Position numbers and translations under genes: made by a program
NCBI GenBank assembly: GCA_033977485.1
Contig: CM066983.1
Coordinates: forward strand, 110,761,580-110,825,579
Length of the DNA: 64,000 nucleotides
Direction: 5' to 3'
DNA from: Hydrangea macrophylla
Lineage: Eukaryota > Streptophyta > Magnoliopsida > Cornales > Hydrangeaceae
The notes under the pieces: model-generated
What the model saw: only the letters and a program-made list of their open reading frames with translations
The model's database searches: none
What the model was told of the DNA's origin: nothing
Shown: positions 1 through 10,336 of the stretch, piece after piece
Numbering within the stretch: the first letter of the stretch is position 1
How the letters are laid out: each line of letters starts with the position of its first letter

Positions 1-1177
1 TGTGTGTCAAGTGTCCCTTATTTGACCAAAACCCAGCCTTTGCATGATAGCTTCTATAGAACCTTTCAAAAATAGGAAATCAATTCTTGATTAAGATTAT
101 ATGCTAGGGAGTTTGTATGTCCGGAAGGGATTATTTGAGATGATGAAGATGCTTGCTTAATATAGAATGTATAACCTTTTAATCACTTTTGAGCAATTCC
201 TCTTCATGTCTCATGACATTTGTGAAGATGCCGAATCTTGATTAAAAGATTACACTTCTTATATGTTGTTAGCTAAGCATCATTGACCTTGTATGCATCT
301 GAATTAATAAAAAAGTACGATAATTATCTAATCATGTGATACTCCTACCCAAGAACCCAAAGGTCATTGTTTATGACATATTTTCGATTAATCATCATCT
401 TTTATTCATAAAAATTTGTTTTAAAAAATTATCCTTTCAAAGGAAAAGTCCAAGATTCATTTTCTTTAATTCAGTAAAACCCAATCATCTTTTATTGATA
501 AATATTTTCACATCCTCACTTTTAGAGGAAAAATCCAAAAAAAAAAAAACTCAGGAATCGTTTATGGGAGAAATGCTTCTCAAATGAATTTCAAAGCAAA
601 ATTTTAATCCAATCATCTTTGTTGAGCGTTTAACATCCTCATTTTCAAAAAAATTCCAAGAATTGTTTTCAAAAGGATCACATCACCCAAGAGATATTTT
701 TAAAGAGAAATTCAAAATTTTTTAAAAATATCCAACCTTCAAAAGGGTAATGAGGATCACAATGATAAGAGACATGAGCGCACTTGACATGGAGGAGGAT
801 TTTATGTGCTTATATGTTGTATGTGCTAGGACTAGAATTTTCCTTTCTTTTGCATATAGAATAGGCACACACACACTTGCATTTCATCTGTGTGTCATGT
901 GTGCAGTGCATGCATTTAGCCACATCAAATCATCAAAGCATGTACATTTCGGCACTCTCATCATGTCAGTCAACGTTATTACATGAATGTAAAATACAAA
1001 TTCATAAAGTGATCCAATAGTTCCTCAAAATTCCTTACCTCCTGAAAATAAACTCTACATGCGGACTTTTTACCTATCTATGATTGTCATGATTTATAAA
1101 AAGAGTGGGACAACCAGCCCCCTTAGTAAGGACACTTCTAATCTTCTTGGGTTCGTCTTTTTTGATTAGAGGAGAAC

Positions 1178-1828
1178 ATGGATCATCATGCTGAGATTGA
1201 TCCACCAATCGCCTTGAGAGCTTTGGAGGAGAAAGTGAGCAAATTGCAGGCTACCATTGAGCAACAAGATTCAAGGTTGAAGCAATTGGAGAAGGTCATG
1301 CTTGAGTTCATTCAATTATTGAAAGATCAAATGGGCCATAATGAGGAAAAGATGGATCAACGAGAGAAGAGAATAATGGATCGCGTAAAGAAGCACCAAC
1401 AACCATGTCCGAATTCAGCTATGCACCTAAGCCCAATCAATCACCAAAGCCCATGTCCAAACCCAGTCTATCACCAAAGCCCATATCCAAGCCCAATCCT
1501 ATCTAACCAAAGAGCTATTCCAAGCCCATATCTGGACCCAAAAGCTAGCTCAAGCTCAAAGTCAAACCCGAAATCAAGCCAAACCCATAAGTCAAGAATC
1601 TTCACCGACCTTGGCATGCCATTATCCATAACCCTTGGTCACTTTGTCAGGAGCGGCCACCTCAACCTCCTGGTCCCAAAACCACTACCAAATCCCTTAC
1701 CTCGCAAATCTGACCTATCTTTGTACTGTGCCTACCACCAGACCCCTGGCCACACGACCAATCAGTGCATGAAGCTCTGCCAGGATATCCAAGATCTCAT
1801 TGAGCATAAATCATCACTCATTTGCTAA
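1178..1828 (+). CDS. Shortened gag protein of E1
   Basis: This 216-residue frame encodes a reduced gag. Residues 10-70 form a predicted coiled coil rich in Leu, Glu and Gln. Residues 73-135 are a Pro/Ser/His/Asn-rich linker with a repeated HQSP motif. The carboxyl third holds a knuckle-like CAYHQTPGHTTNQC and a following DIQDLIE, matching the end of the E3 gag (CAYHQGPGHDTDRC, DIQDLID). The E3 protein is 409 residues and has a central retrotransposon-gag domain between these parts; that domain is absent here. So this is either an internal deletion that kept the frame or a distinct short gag. It begins at the first ATG after a long leader. It probably acts in particle assembly only if it can join a partner gag. 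Confidence 0.6.
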   Translation: MDHHAEIDPPIALRALEEKVSKLQATIEQQDSRLKQLEKVMLEFIQLLKDQMGHNEEKMDQREKRIMDRVKKHQQPCPNSAMHLSPINHQSPCPNPVYHQSPYPSPILSNQRAIPSPYLDPKASSSSKSNPKSSQTHKSRIFTDLGMPLSITLGHFVRSGHLNLLVPKPLPNPLPRKSDLSLYCAYHQTPGHTTNQCMKLCQDIQDLIEHKSSLIC

Positions 1829-2154
1829 ACCCATCGAGTGGCATTTGGCATGACGTGCAATCCTTTCAATCACAACCGTTGCTGAGCACTGTCAAGGAAT
1901 TTGTTGCCTCCACGAATGCGCAACAACCAATTGGACCTGACCCAATCAACAACATCAAAAAAGGCATTGACAATACTCGGTATGAGTCAGGGAAGGGTCA
2001 TTTGACTGAAAAATGGGTCATAAGGGCAGATGATGTTCCTACAAAGAAGCAGAAGGGGAATGACGAACCTGAAGGATATGCTAGTGAGGTGATAGTGTTT
2101 GGAACTATTGTTGCTAAAGCAACTGAGGATGCTCTTGGAAATCTAGCAAATTAA
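1822..2154 (+). CDS. Unrecognised ORF downstream of E1 gag
   Basis: This 110-residue frame overlaps the end of the E1 gag frame by a few bases in another frame. The protein is hydrophilic, with a Lys-rich middle and no motif I can name; it does not resemble protease or reverse transcriptase. It could be the degraded region after gag where pol would begin in an autonomous relative, or a chance frame. It is followed by repeats of a GAGTC/AAGTC type (2170-2300) like those after the E3 gag (about 11700-11830). Confidence 0.25.
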   Translation: MLNPSSGIWHDVQSFQSQPLLSTVKEFVASTNAQQPIGPDPINNIKKGIDNTRYESGKGHLTEKWVIRADDVPTKKQKGNDEPEGYASEVIVFGTIVAKATEDALGNLAN

Positions 2155-2940
2155 AAATCATCTATGACACTCCAGTTGAGACCAAGTCAAGTCTAGTCCG
2201 GTAATCGAGTCATGTCAAGTAGGAGTCGAGTGTCAAGTCCAGTCGAGTCTTTGAGTCAGTCAGTTATCGAGTTTATTTTTCAAGTCTTTTTATCGAGTCG
2301 AGTGATGTAATCCTCCTTCTATCCTGGATAAATAAAATCTCATTCTGCTTGATTCAGTGTTCTAAGTCGTGAATGAATGGATCATTAAGCCAAAAAAAAT
2401 AAAGAGAGAGAGTGTGTGTGTCACACCCGTTTCAGAATTTACATACTGTTAAAATAAGACAGAGTGGTAACACGTGGAAATATTAATGTTTATTAATATT
2501 GAGTTGAGGTTGACTGTGAGTCAACAGTAAGGTGTCAGTGAGGACACGGGAACATGGCATTTCATGTTGCATTGGCACGATTAAATGACATTTATATGAT
2601 TTAAATGTTATTTGATGTATCTGGTATTCTTGAAATAGTATATTTACCTGTGTAGGGTAAATTCTGGTAATTCCGATATTGTTATATGTCATTTAGAGAA
2701 TTTTGGTAAGAATGTGAGTGTTACGTTAAATAAAAAGGTAGGTTGTGTAGAGATTCCACAGAATTTAGTTTTCGGACGTTATTTTTGGACCCAAACGAGA
2801 CTTAGTCGAAAACTTTTGAAATTTATAATTTTCACTCGTAAAGGCATAAAATGGACGTGGGTGAAATTTCAGGAATTTATTAAATGGTTGAGAAACTTGC
2901 ACGGGGGGAGGGGGGTAAACACGATTTCCGAGAAGATTCT

Positions 2941-2949
2941 CTATAAATA
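2941..2949 (+). promoter_or_regulatory. TATA box of E2 5' LTR
   Basis: CTATAAATA lies about 520 bases into the LTR and is conserved in the 3' LTR at 24442-24450. Transcription should start about 30 bases downstream, giving a U3 of about 0.55 kb and a long R-U5. Confidence 0.6.
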
Positions 2950-4048
2950 GGTGAGGGTGAGAATTCATTTCTCACAAACTTCATATAATATCTAAAGAGG
3001 AGAAAGAAAAGGGAGACTTAGAGCCAACTGGCTTTGCGACGACTATCGGCGACCTTTCGTCCGTAAGATTTTCACCAAATTCAATATTTGAACTCGTGGA
3101 TGTAAGACCTCCGTTTTGATACTACTTAGGCCATGTTTGGCTAATTTTTATAAAAAGCTAATTTCTAGGAATTTGGGAAAAACAAGTATAACCTTGTAGG
3201 AATCGTCTCAAATTCGAAATCCGACGATTAATTGGCCTCCTAGTCGATCCTTCAAAGTTTGGGAGAAATCGCACGAGGTATGAAGTTCTAACTTGTGAAA
3301 TATAGAGAAATACATGTTTTATATTTCGACGACGAAATTGAGATCCGGGCAAAATCCATGTGTTAATTGTAGGCCTGTTAATTATGCACGCTCTAAATTA
3401 TGAAAATCATGTCTAAATTTACGCGAGCACGTTGAGTTGTCTATGTGGGTCAAAGGGGGTATTATACAAATTCATGCCGGAGTAAACTTCTCGATGTTTG
3501 AGAATTTTAGTAGCTACGGCTACTGTGCATGGTTTAAGGCTTGGACTTGCCAGGGCACTTGGGGGATGTAATGGTTGTAGGCTTGGACTAGCCATTGACA
3601 TCGCGGTTTAAGGCTTGGACTTGCCGCTACCGGATGAAGGCGTATTTTTCTCCCTAGCGACTATTTATATGATTTATGAGATTAAAGCATGTTTTGTCAT
3701 ATATTGCATATGTTAGACTTGTACGCTCAGCATATAGCTGAGCAGTGGAGATTTACTCCATTGCAGGTAAGAAGAAAGACAAGAAGTAGCGTGAGGAGTG
3801 AGGTCGAGAATCGCCGGGGAAATTACTTTGTTCATACTTTTGTTTTAAATCCTAAACATGTAGTCAGGATTTGGGAATTTTAAAATATGTTGTAATAGAA
3901 TCTTGGGAGTTAGTTAGTGGTACTGTATCTTGTATTTGAATACCGTTATGATGTTTTAAATCGCTAACGCTTAGTTGTGGTTGTGTTGGTGTTGGATTTG
4001 GAGAGCTTGAATTGTGTTATAATGTGCAGGGGCTGCCCAGCAGGGGAG

Positions 4049-4350
4049 CAGTCGACTGAACCTTGGATCAGTCGACTGGATCCCGTGGGGTTTAGACACT
4101 GAAAGTGAATAGTATTAGAAGCAGTCGACTAGACACTGTGCTATTTTAGCTACTGATCCAAATAGTGACCAATTCAATTGACTGGGTTCCCCGATCAGTC
4201 GACTAGACACCTGATGAGAAATGTGGTTTTGTTTCTGCTAGAGGCAACAGTCGACTGGACCCCAGTCACAGTCGACTGAACGGACTGTCATTCTATTTTA
4301 AACTTTCTGCTTTTATCTTCAGTCGACTGGATGCCCGATCCAGTCGACTG
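4049..4350 (+). repeat. Cluster of CAGTCGACTG palindromes in E2 LTR
   Basis: The perfect 10-base palindrome CAGTCGACTG, or its 9-base core, occurs at 4049, 4069, 4122, 4196, 4248, 4269, 4320 and 4341, with a decayed copy near 4177. The same cluster is in the 3' LTR (about 25552-25876). It lies in U5, downstream of the TATA box, so it would be transcribed. Confidence 0.75.
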
Positions 4351-4537
4351 GACCTCTGTTTTCAAAGCTGATTTCCTTTGGACAGGTTTCAATTGAACAA
4401 AACTTTTTATAACTCTGATTTTAATGGATTTTAATAATGTTTGCCGCTGCTATTTGACTTTAATGGAACTGGATAAGCCTTGATGGCGTGCCACGTGTCC
4501 TATTTCCGCGCGTAGCAGGATGGGTCGTGACATTTAG

Positions 4538-4549
4538 TGGTATCAGAGC
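4538..4549 (+). other. E2 primer binding site (tRNA-Met type)
   Basis: TGGTATCAGAGC lies five bases after the 5' LTR. This is the usual primer site of plant elements that start reverse transcription from initiator tRNA-Met. Confidence 0.85.
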
Positions 4550-4735
4550 TATAGATAACAAAACTTTGGGAACGTTCGACGACGGGTGGAGTGTTGAGTG
4601 ATTTAACACATGTTCTAGATTGCATCCATACATATTAGAGATGTTTGATGCATATGTATGTTGTTTTACATACATGATATTATTATTGTTGTACATGCAT
4701 AGTGTTTATGCATTGAGAACTACAGGATTGTAATC

Positions 4736-5584
4736 ATGAGTGACGAAGAGCGAGATCTATTGCCACACACTCGACGTATGAATGAAATGGCAAAAATGAT
4801 GGGAAATATGGGGAAAATGATACGGAATGTAGCGGAACGATTGCCTCAAACATCTCCATCGGAGCCAGAACCGATAATCATGGTGCCAACGCCTGAGAAT
4901 AAGGGTATGAGATAAATATCTGAACAATTTGCCAGGAAGAAACCGACAGAGTTTCATGGGACTTCTGATACAACGATAGCAGAGCACTGGGTGATGGATA
5001 TTGAACGAATTTTTTGATCTATTTCGATGATTGACCGGGAGAAGATTGAGAATGCAAGTGATATGTTGAGAGGTGAAGCTCAGAATTGGTGGGTAAATAT
5101 CTTGGATCAAGGGGCACCAATAACATGGGAAGGATTTAAAGCAGAGTTTAATCGCCGATTCTTCCCAAGGGCTGCTCTCAATGCAAAGAAGTGAGAGTTT
5201 GATAACTTGAAGCAGGGAGATATGACTGTAACTGAATATACTTCCAAGTACAACGCTTTGTTGAGATTTGGAAAGGGTTTCGTGCCAGAGGAGGAAGAAA
5301 GGGCAAAGAAATTCGAAGAGGGTTTAAGGGAAAATATTCGTCTAAGGGTGGAAACCTACGAACATTCGACTGTGGCAGCAGTACAACAAACGACGCTAGT
5401 GGTCGAGAGTGGAATGGAAAGGTCGAGGCAGAATCAGCACGGTAAACGAAACAATGAGAGTGGGGATAGGAACCAAGGCGGATCTTTCAAGAGGCCGTTT
5501 CAAAGAGGCTCTGGTTCTAGTTTCAGTGATTTTAGGAGAATGCCAAGTAACATATCGTTGTGTTCACTTTGTAACCAACCACAC
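4736..5584 (+). pseudogene. E2 gag, amino part, with stops and split by E3
   Basis: Gag of the chromovirus starts at the ATG at 4736. A Met/Asp/Glu-rich start is followed by a retrotransposon-gag domain (about 4920-5400, with QNWW and RRFFP-like stretches), then a basic Arg/Gly/Gln-rich linker and the start of a CCHC zinc knuckle (CSLCNQPH) at the E3 insertion. In-frame stops are at 4913 (TAA), 5015 (TGA) and 5192 (TGA). Each fits one C-to-T change from CAA or CGA, as expected from decay of methylated cytosine. The rest of the knuckle lies just after 18587. The open part 5207-5584 runs on artificially into the E3 LTR. Confidence 0.85.
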
Positions 5585-5881
5585 TATAGACACCCCATTT
5601 TGTCGGCTATCAGATTTAGGAGACCCATAGCTTGGTGGTTCACAATGATCGTAAAAGACTCAAAAGGACTCTCGGAAGTCAGCTCTATCTCTCAGAATGC
5701 TCAGAATGACCAAAATGCCCCTGAAAGCCCGAAAACTCCCAGATTTGGTCCCAAAGTTCTAAAAACATGCTACGTCGTAAGAAAAGTGATAAAATGAGTT
5801 TTAAAGAAAAATCGGATGAAATCGTCAGCTCCCAGAGACCCCCGGAAGTCCCGGAAGTTCCCCGAAAGTCCCCGTTGGCCG

Positions 5882-6072
5882 GTTTGACCAAGGTTTGACC
5901 AGGTTTGACCGGAGTTTGACCGAAATTGTCCGAATTCACCGGAATCATTAGAAAAATATTAAAAATAAGTTTTAAAAGAGAATCGAGCGAAAACGTCGGC
6001 TCCTGGGAACTCCCGGAGGTTCCCAGAACTTCCCGGGAATCCCAGGTTTGACCAGTTTGACCAAGATTTGAC
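5882..6072 (+). promoter_or_regulatory. Cluster of TTGAC(C/T) boxes in E3 U3
   Basis: Seven TTGACC or TTGACT motifs occur on the plus strand in 190 bases, four of them in a tandem GTTTGACC array at 5882-5921 and three at 6047-6072. They lie 570-760 bases upstream of the TATA box and are conserved in the 3' LTR, which has one more copy. WRKY transcription factors bind TTGAC(C/T), so stress-linked control of the element is plausible but inferred. Confidence 0.5.
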
Positions 6073-6430
6073 TTTGGAATCGGGGCACCGAAACAATTTT
6101 CAAATATTTTTCATGGATACTAGAGGTCAATAGCTTTCCAACGGTATATCGCACATAATTTCTGGATTTAAAACGAATTTATTATGAATTTCCAAAGGCG
6201 AAAAAGGCGATCAAATCGGCTTTTATCGCAAATACCGCAAAACTTTTCAAAGTGACCTATCCCCGAACTTTTTTTTATGTAAAGTAGACTCCATTACCTT
6301 TCCAACGGTATATCACAACCTCGATTTGGAGTTCATATGCATTTTCTGTGAATTTCGGACAAAATAGGGCCTTTTCGCGAATACCGGAACTTCGGGGGGC
6401 CTAAACAGCATTATCCAGACGAAGGGAGAA

Positions 6431-6493
6431 GCACTGCCGCCGCGGCACTGGCCCACTGCCGCCGCGGCACTGGCCCAGTGCCGCCGCGGCACT
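6431..6493 (+). repeat. Triplet of GC-rich palindromes in E3 LTR
   Basis: Three near-copies of a roughly 15-base palindrome built on GCCGCCGCGGC sit in a row with a GGCCC-type spacer, about 145 bases upstream of the TATA box. They recur in the 3' LTR (about 16147-16212). The block contrasts sharply with its AT-rich surroundings and can form strong hairpins. Confidence 0.7.
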
Positions 6494-6637
6494 CCCCCCC
6501 AGAGCAGTCCATTTTTGTAATATGTTTTGTGGTCCCATTTTGATTAATTAAAAGCCAAAACGACGTAGTTTTATGATTTCAGATGTTTGGAGCCAATGGG
6601 AGTACTTTCTAAATCCCAAAAACACCCCAAGTTGGCC

Positions 6638-6647
6638 TATATAAATA
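6638..6647 (+). promoter_or_regulatory. TATA box of E3 5' LTR
   Basis: TATATAAATA is followed by an AT/CT-rich start region and is conserved in the 3' LTR at about 16356-16365. It is the best core promoter candidate in the LTR. Confidence 0.6.
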
Positions 6648-8868
6648 CCCCATTACTCCTCATTTTAGGGGAGTCAAATGCAAGTTTAGAGAAAGTTTGG
6701 GAGAGAAAGTGTAGAGATAAGGTTAGAGTGGAGAGAAAAGAAGCTTTCTTCTTTGATTTTTCAAAACAAAAGTGAGTTCTAACTTTGTTTTTACTTCATT
6801 ACTTCCATTTACTTCAACATTCAATACTCCCAACCACCATTTTTAGTGAGCATTCAAGAGTGTGGAAGCTTCTTCCATGTCTAGTGTCATTACATATGAG
6901 TGATACACCAATCTACAAGTCTCATGCTTCATGAATATCATCTATTGATTATAATCTACTTGCTTGTTTATTTATTATTCATCTCTTCTCGTCCCATTTC
7001 TTTTTATTTTCTTTATTTACTTACTAGTTCATCATCATCTAAGTGATGACATGAAGTTTGGGGTGAGTGAATCCTCATGGATAGTAGCTCTTGATCTCAA
7101 AAACATGTTTGATAGATGATGACCATAACCTCAATACTTCCAAGGTATCCTTGGAATGTATTGAAGTTATGTCTAAAAACAAAATAAATCTCTCCAACAA
7201 TCTTGGAGGTTCTTAAATGATGAGTTTGATGTAGGTATTCTAAGTGGCTATGATCCTTATTGAGTGTTGAAAACATGTTTTCAAAACATCTATTTCAAAA
7301 CCCCTCTCAATCCCTCTCATTTGGTTTCAAGAAACAAAACTTTGTTTTCTCCAAAATCTTCAAAACAATGAGTCAAAACAGTGAGTGAGTTGAGTTCAAA
7401 GATTTTTCTAGAACACAATACTCAACATATGGATACAAGGCCACTTGGAAAGTCTTCCTAACTCATTGGAGAACACCCATGATTTTTGGTTTGACTTGGA
7501 AGTACTTGGAAATGGTCCATTTGGGGCCCCAACATTCCTTCCAAACATTCTGTTTTTGCTGTCACAGCAGCTAGGTCAACTTACGACCTCTTTTCCAGAA
7601 AACTTTTCCAAAAGGGGTGGTCCTAACTTATTTTTCCCTTAAAATTCAATGTCTTAGGAAACTTTCGGTATAAAATGGGCCTCTAGATCATTCTTTTTCA
7701 TTTTCTAAGATTTTCTAACATTTCAGTCGACAGTACAAACTCTGTTTCTGAGTGACCTCTATTGTTTATATAATTTCTCTCAATCTGTGATAGCTATTCA
7801 AGATTGGCCTTTTGGGTTGTGTTCTAGACACAATAAGGAACATCTCCATAAAAAATCATGCATTGAAAACATTCCTAACCCCTCTTTTCAAATTCCAAAA
7901 GATCATGTTACTGTTCTGTCCACTATTCACAGCAAGTACATTTCAACTTTCATTCTTTGATTTGATGCTCATATACATTCCAAATTAGTTCATATCTTAG
8001 GAAGTAGTCCATACTACATTTGTACACATACCATGTTAATTTCATTCATTCATTCTTGCACATTTTAGACTTCTAAGTCATTCTAGAAATCCATGTACAC
8101 AAAACACACTACAACCTTTGCACATTTTTAGATACATACATTGCATTCATGCAAGATTTGGGGTTTTTGTAACTCTTAATCTAAGGAGATTATAAGGAAT
8201 GAACTTGATCACACATTCATGCTTCCCCTTTGATCTAATCATCCTTTCTCATCCGTCCCGGGGATTGAGAGATCTTCTTTTCTCAAAGAATAACATGCAT
8301 CATACTAGCTTGTTAAGCAGATTTTGATTTCTTTGTTTATTTGTTTCAAGAACAATTCGTGTCCCCCTTTAGACTAGGAAAATTTGATTAATTGATATAT
8401 GATTAGACGATTTTTCCTAGGTTTATTTGTGTGATCTTTCACTTTACATTGCATGATATTTGATCTAGATCTTATGAATGATATTTTATCTTTAGATCTT
8501 CCATTTTCAAGTTTATTATGTAATGTAATATACTATCATAGTATTAATCGCCGAACCATACATAGTATAAGATGATTATTTGGATGCTAATTGAGGCCCG
8601 TCGAAAGACGGGGCGAGTTGAGGGTGTTTTAGTCGCGACAAAGGCTCCTTCCTCTCTCGTACCAAAACCCCGAACCAAGTTCTTTGGTTATGAAGGGCCG
8701 GTGCCCTTTATCCATTTGGGTGAGTCAAAATTAGGTTTCTTGGTTCCTTAAAGACCAAGTGGCGACTCTGTATCTGTTTTCAACAGACCTATTTTCTTTC
8801 TTTGATTCAAATCAATTTCAAAACAATCTCAAACAAGAGAAGTGGTCCGAAGCCCGGTATCCACAATC

Positions 8869-8887
8869 TGGCGACTCTGCTGGGGAC
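8869..8887 (+). other. E3 primer binding site (tRNA-Arg type)
   Basis: TGGCGACTCTGCTGGGGAC begins three bases after the 5' LTR. Sites of this type complement the 3' end of a tRNA-Arg and are typical of Tat/Ogre elements. This supports the family call independently of gag. Confidence 0.8.
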
Positions 8888-9479
8888 TTTATTTTCAAAA
8901 CAAAATAATACAGAGGTTTGACTCATAAGAAGCATCCTTAAAATCATCTTTTTACTGTGTATGGTTCACTGCATTGCACTTCTGCATTTCCCCCTTCCGA
9001 CTGTGTCTGAAACGCGGCGCTGACATTGTTCAGGTCTTGCTGTGCCAGGGCACAAGTCACCGTTGATACTGTACCTTCCAAGGTATATCAAAAAGAGTAA
9101 AACCTCCGTACTGTCTCCCTGACGGTATATTGGAACTCTCGTCAACGGACCCTCTTTGACTAAACCCTGCCTTTGCATATAGATTCCTGTAGCACCTTTC
9201 ATAGGACTGTTCATTTATCTTTTCAGATAGGACAATGTGATATAACTGCTGTATGCCTTAGCGGGATTACCTGCGCGGTGTAGACGCTTATGTGGCATAG
9301 AACAGAACCTCTTTCTTATGATTCCCAAGGCAATCACTCACATGTGATCACATTGAGTTGACTTGCCTAGGCACCATGACAAGGATGTCTGCTCCATGTT
9401 CACAAAGATATACACCGCAAACCTTGTTTGTTGGTCCTAGGACATAGGAGTATGAAAACTAGCTAGACAGTATGATTAT

Positions 9480-9985
9480 CATCATAACCTGTTTCCCCCA
9501 GAAACTCTGTCCAGATATCCCAGATATAACCATGCTAACCCGTTTTTCCAAGAAACCTTGTCTAAATCTCCCTGATTTCCCAGATATACCCGTTTTTCCC
9601 AGAAACTCTGATTTCCCAGATATACCAGTTTCTCCCAGAAACTCTATCCAAATTTCCTAGAAATACCCAAAGTACCTGTTTTCTCAGGAGCTCTGCCCAA
9701 ACCTCCCAGATTCTCCAAAAATTCCAGCAGCTCTGCCCAAATCACCTAGAAATGCCCGGATATACTCGTGTCTCCTAGAAACTCTATCCATATTTCTCAT
9801 AAATGCCCAAAATACCAGTTTCTCCTAGAAGCTCAGTCCAAATCAACCAGAAATCCTTATTTCTCCTAGAAACTCAAATGACTTCTAGAAATTTCTCTGA
9901 ATCTTCCAAATCCATGTTTCTCCCAGAAACTCTATCCAAAACTCCCGAAGTATCCCGGAAATCCCTGTTATCCCTTGGTGATCAT
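9480..9985 (+). repeat. Degenerate tandem array in E3 leader
   Basis: A loose array of a CCCAGAAACTCTG-type unit alternates with CCAGATATACC-type spacers. About ten or more imperfect copies lie between the primer site and gag. The small frames here are by-products of the repeat. The rest of the leader (8888-9479 and 9986-10336) shows no other gene. Confidence 0.65.
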
Positions 9986-10336
9986 ACTGGAAAGTAAGGT
10001 TAGCACACTCTGTATGGCTAGGACCTTATTTGTTTGACTGCTATCTGTTAGAAGTAGGGGCATCATGTAGATTAGGGCTTGCATCCGCATGCTTGTCCCA
10101 TATGCATACACCGTTCCTATCGATCTGCACGCACTGTTTCAGTCAGGCTGTACACGAGTCAGTCCACGTCTGTTAACATCACTATAGTTGTCATCTCAAT
10201 CATCACTGTTACAAGTCTAACACAGTCTTTTCACACCTATATGTTAGTACAAGTTTTGAGCACCCAGGATCTGCATTTGTGAGTCAGAGGATTAGGGAGT
10301 CACCTTGTCAGAATCACTCAGCCGAAAGTCAGCTTT

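Larger units (their letters stand above)
1..2412 (+). mobile_element. E1 left part: Tat/Ogre-like gag-only retrotransposon
   Basis: This is the 5' internal part of an LTR retrotransposon whose 5' LTR lies left of the window. The first 100 bases match the leader of E3 (about 9120-9240), and the gag carboxyl end (about 1610-1800) matches the E3 gag. The sequence stops at 2412 in a GAGAG run, where E2 has inserted, and resumes at 26056. The leader 1-1177 is AT-rich, with no convincing gene; the small frames at 336-587 and 750-986 have no recognisable domain. Family placement rests on the gag tail, on the similarity to E3 and on E3's tRNA-Arg primer site; it is inference for E1 itself. Confidence 0.75.
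2419..4532 (+). repeat. E2 5' LTR
   Basis: The 2.1-kb LTR starts TGTCACACCC and ends GGTCGTGACA. It matches 23912-26055 almost throughout. It has a TATA box at 2941-2949 and a cluster of CAGTCGACTG palindromes at 4049-4350. Compared with the 3' copy it has lost about 20 bases between two of these palindromes (near 4130), an expected outcome of recombination between short direct repeats. Confidence 0.92.
5585..8865 (+). repeat. E3 5' LTR
   Basis: The 3281-bp LTR starts TATAGACACCCC, where the 3' copy has TGTAGACACCCC (a G-to-A change at the terminal dinucleotide), and ends GGTATCCACA. It contains a W-box-like cluster (5882-6072), a GC-rich palindrome triplet (6431-6493) and a TATA box (6638-6647). 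About 2.2 kb lies after the TATA box, so R-U5 is unusually long. The short frames in it (6587-6775, 7445-7642) recur in the 3' LTR and look like chance frames. Confidence 0.93.

Noticed and set aside
5207..5797. A 196-residue frame across the E2/E3 border
   Set aside because: Only the part to 5584 is E2 gag; the rest is accidental readthrough into the E3 LTR.
5972..7642. Short frames in the E3 5' LTR and their identical copies in the 3' LTR
   Set aside because: They are duplicated only because the LTRs are, have no domain, and lie in U3 or R-U5.
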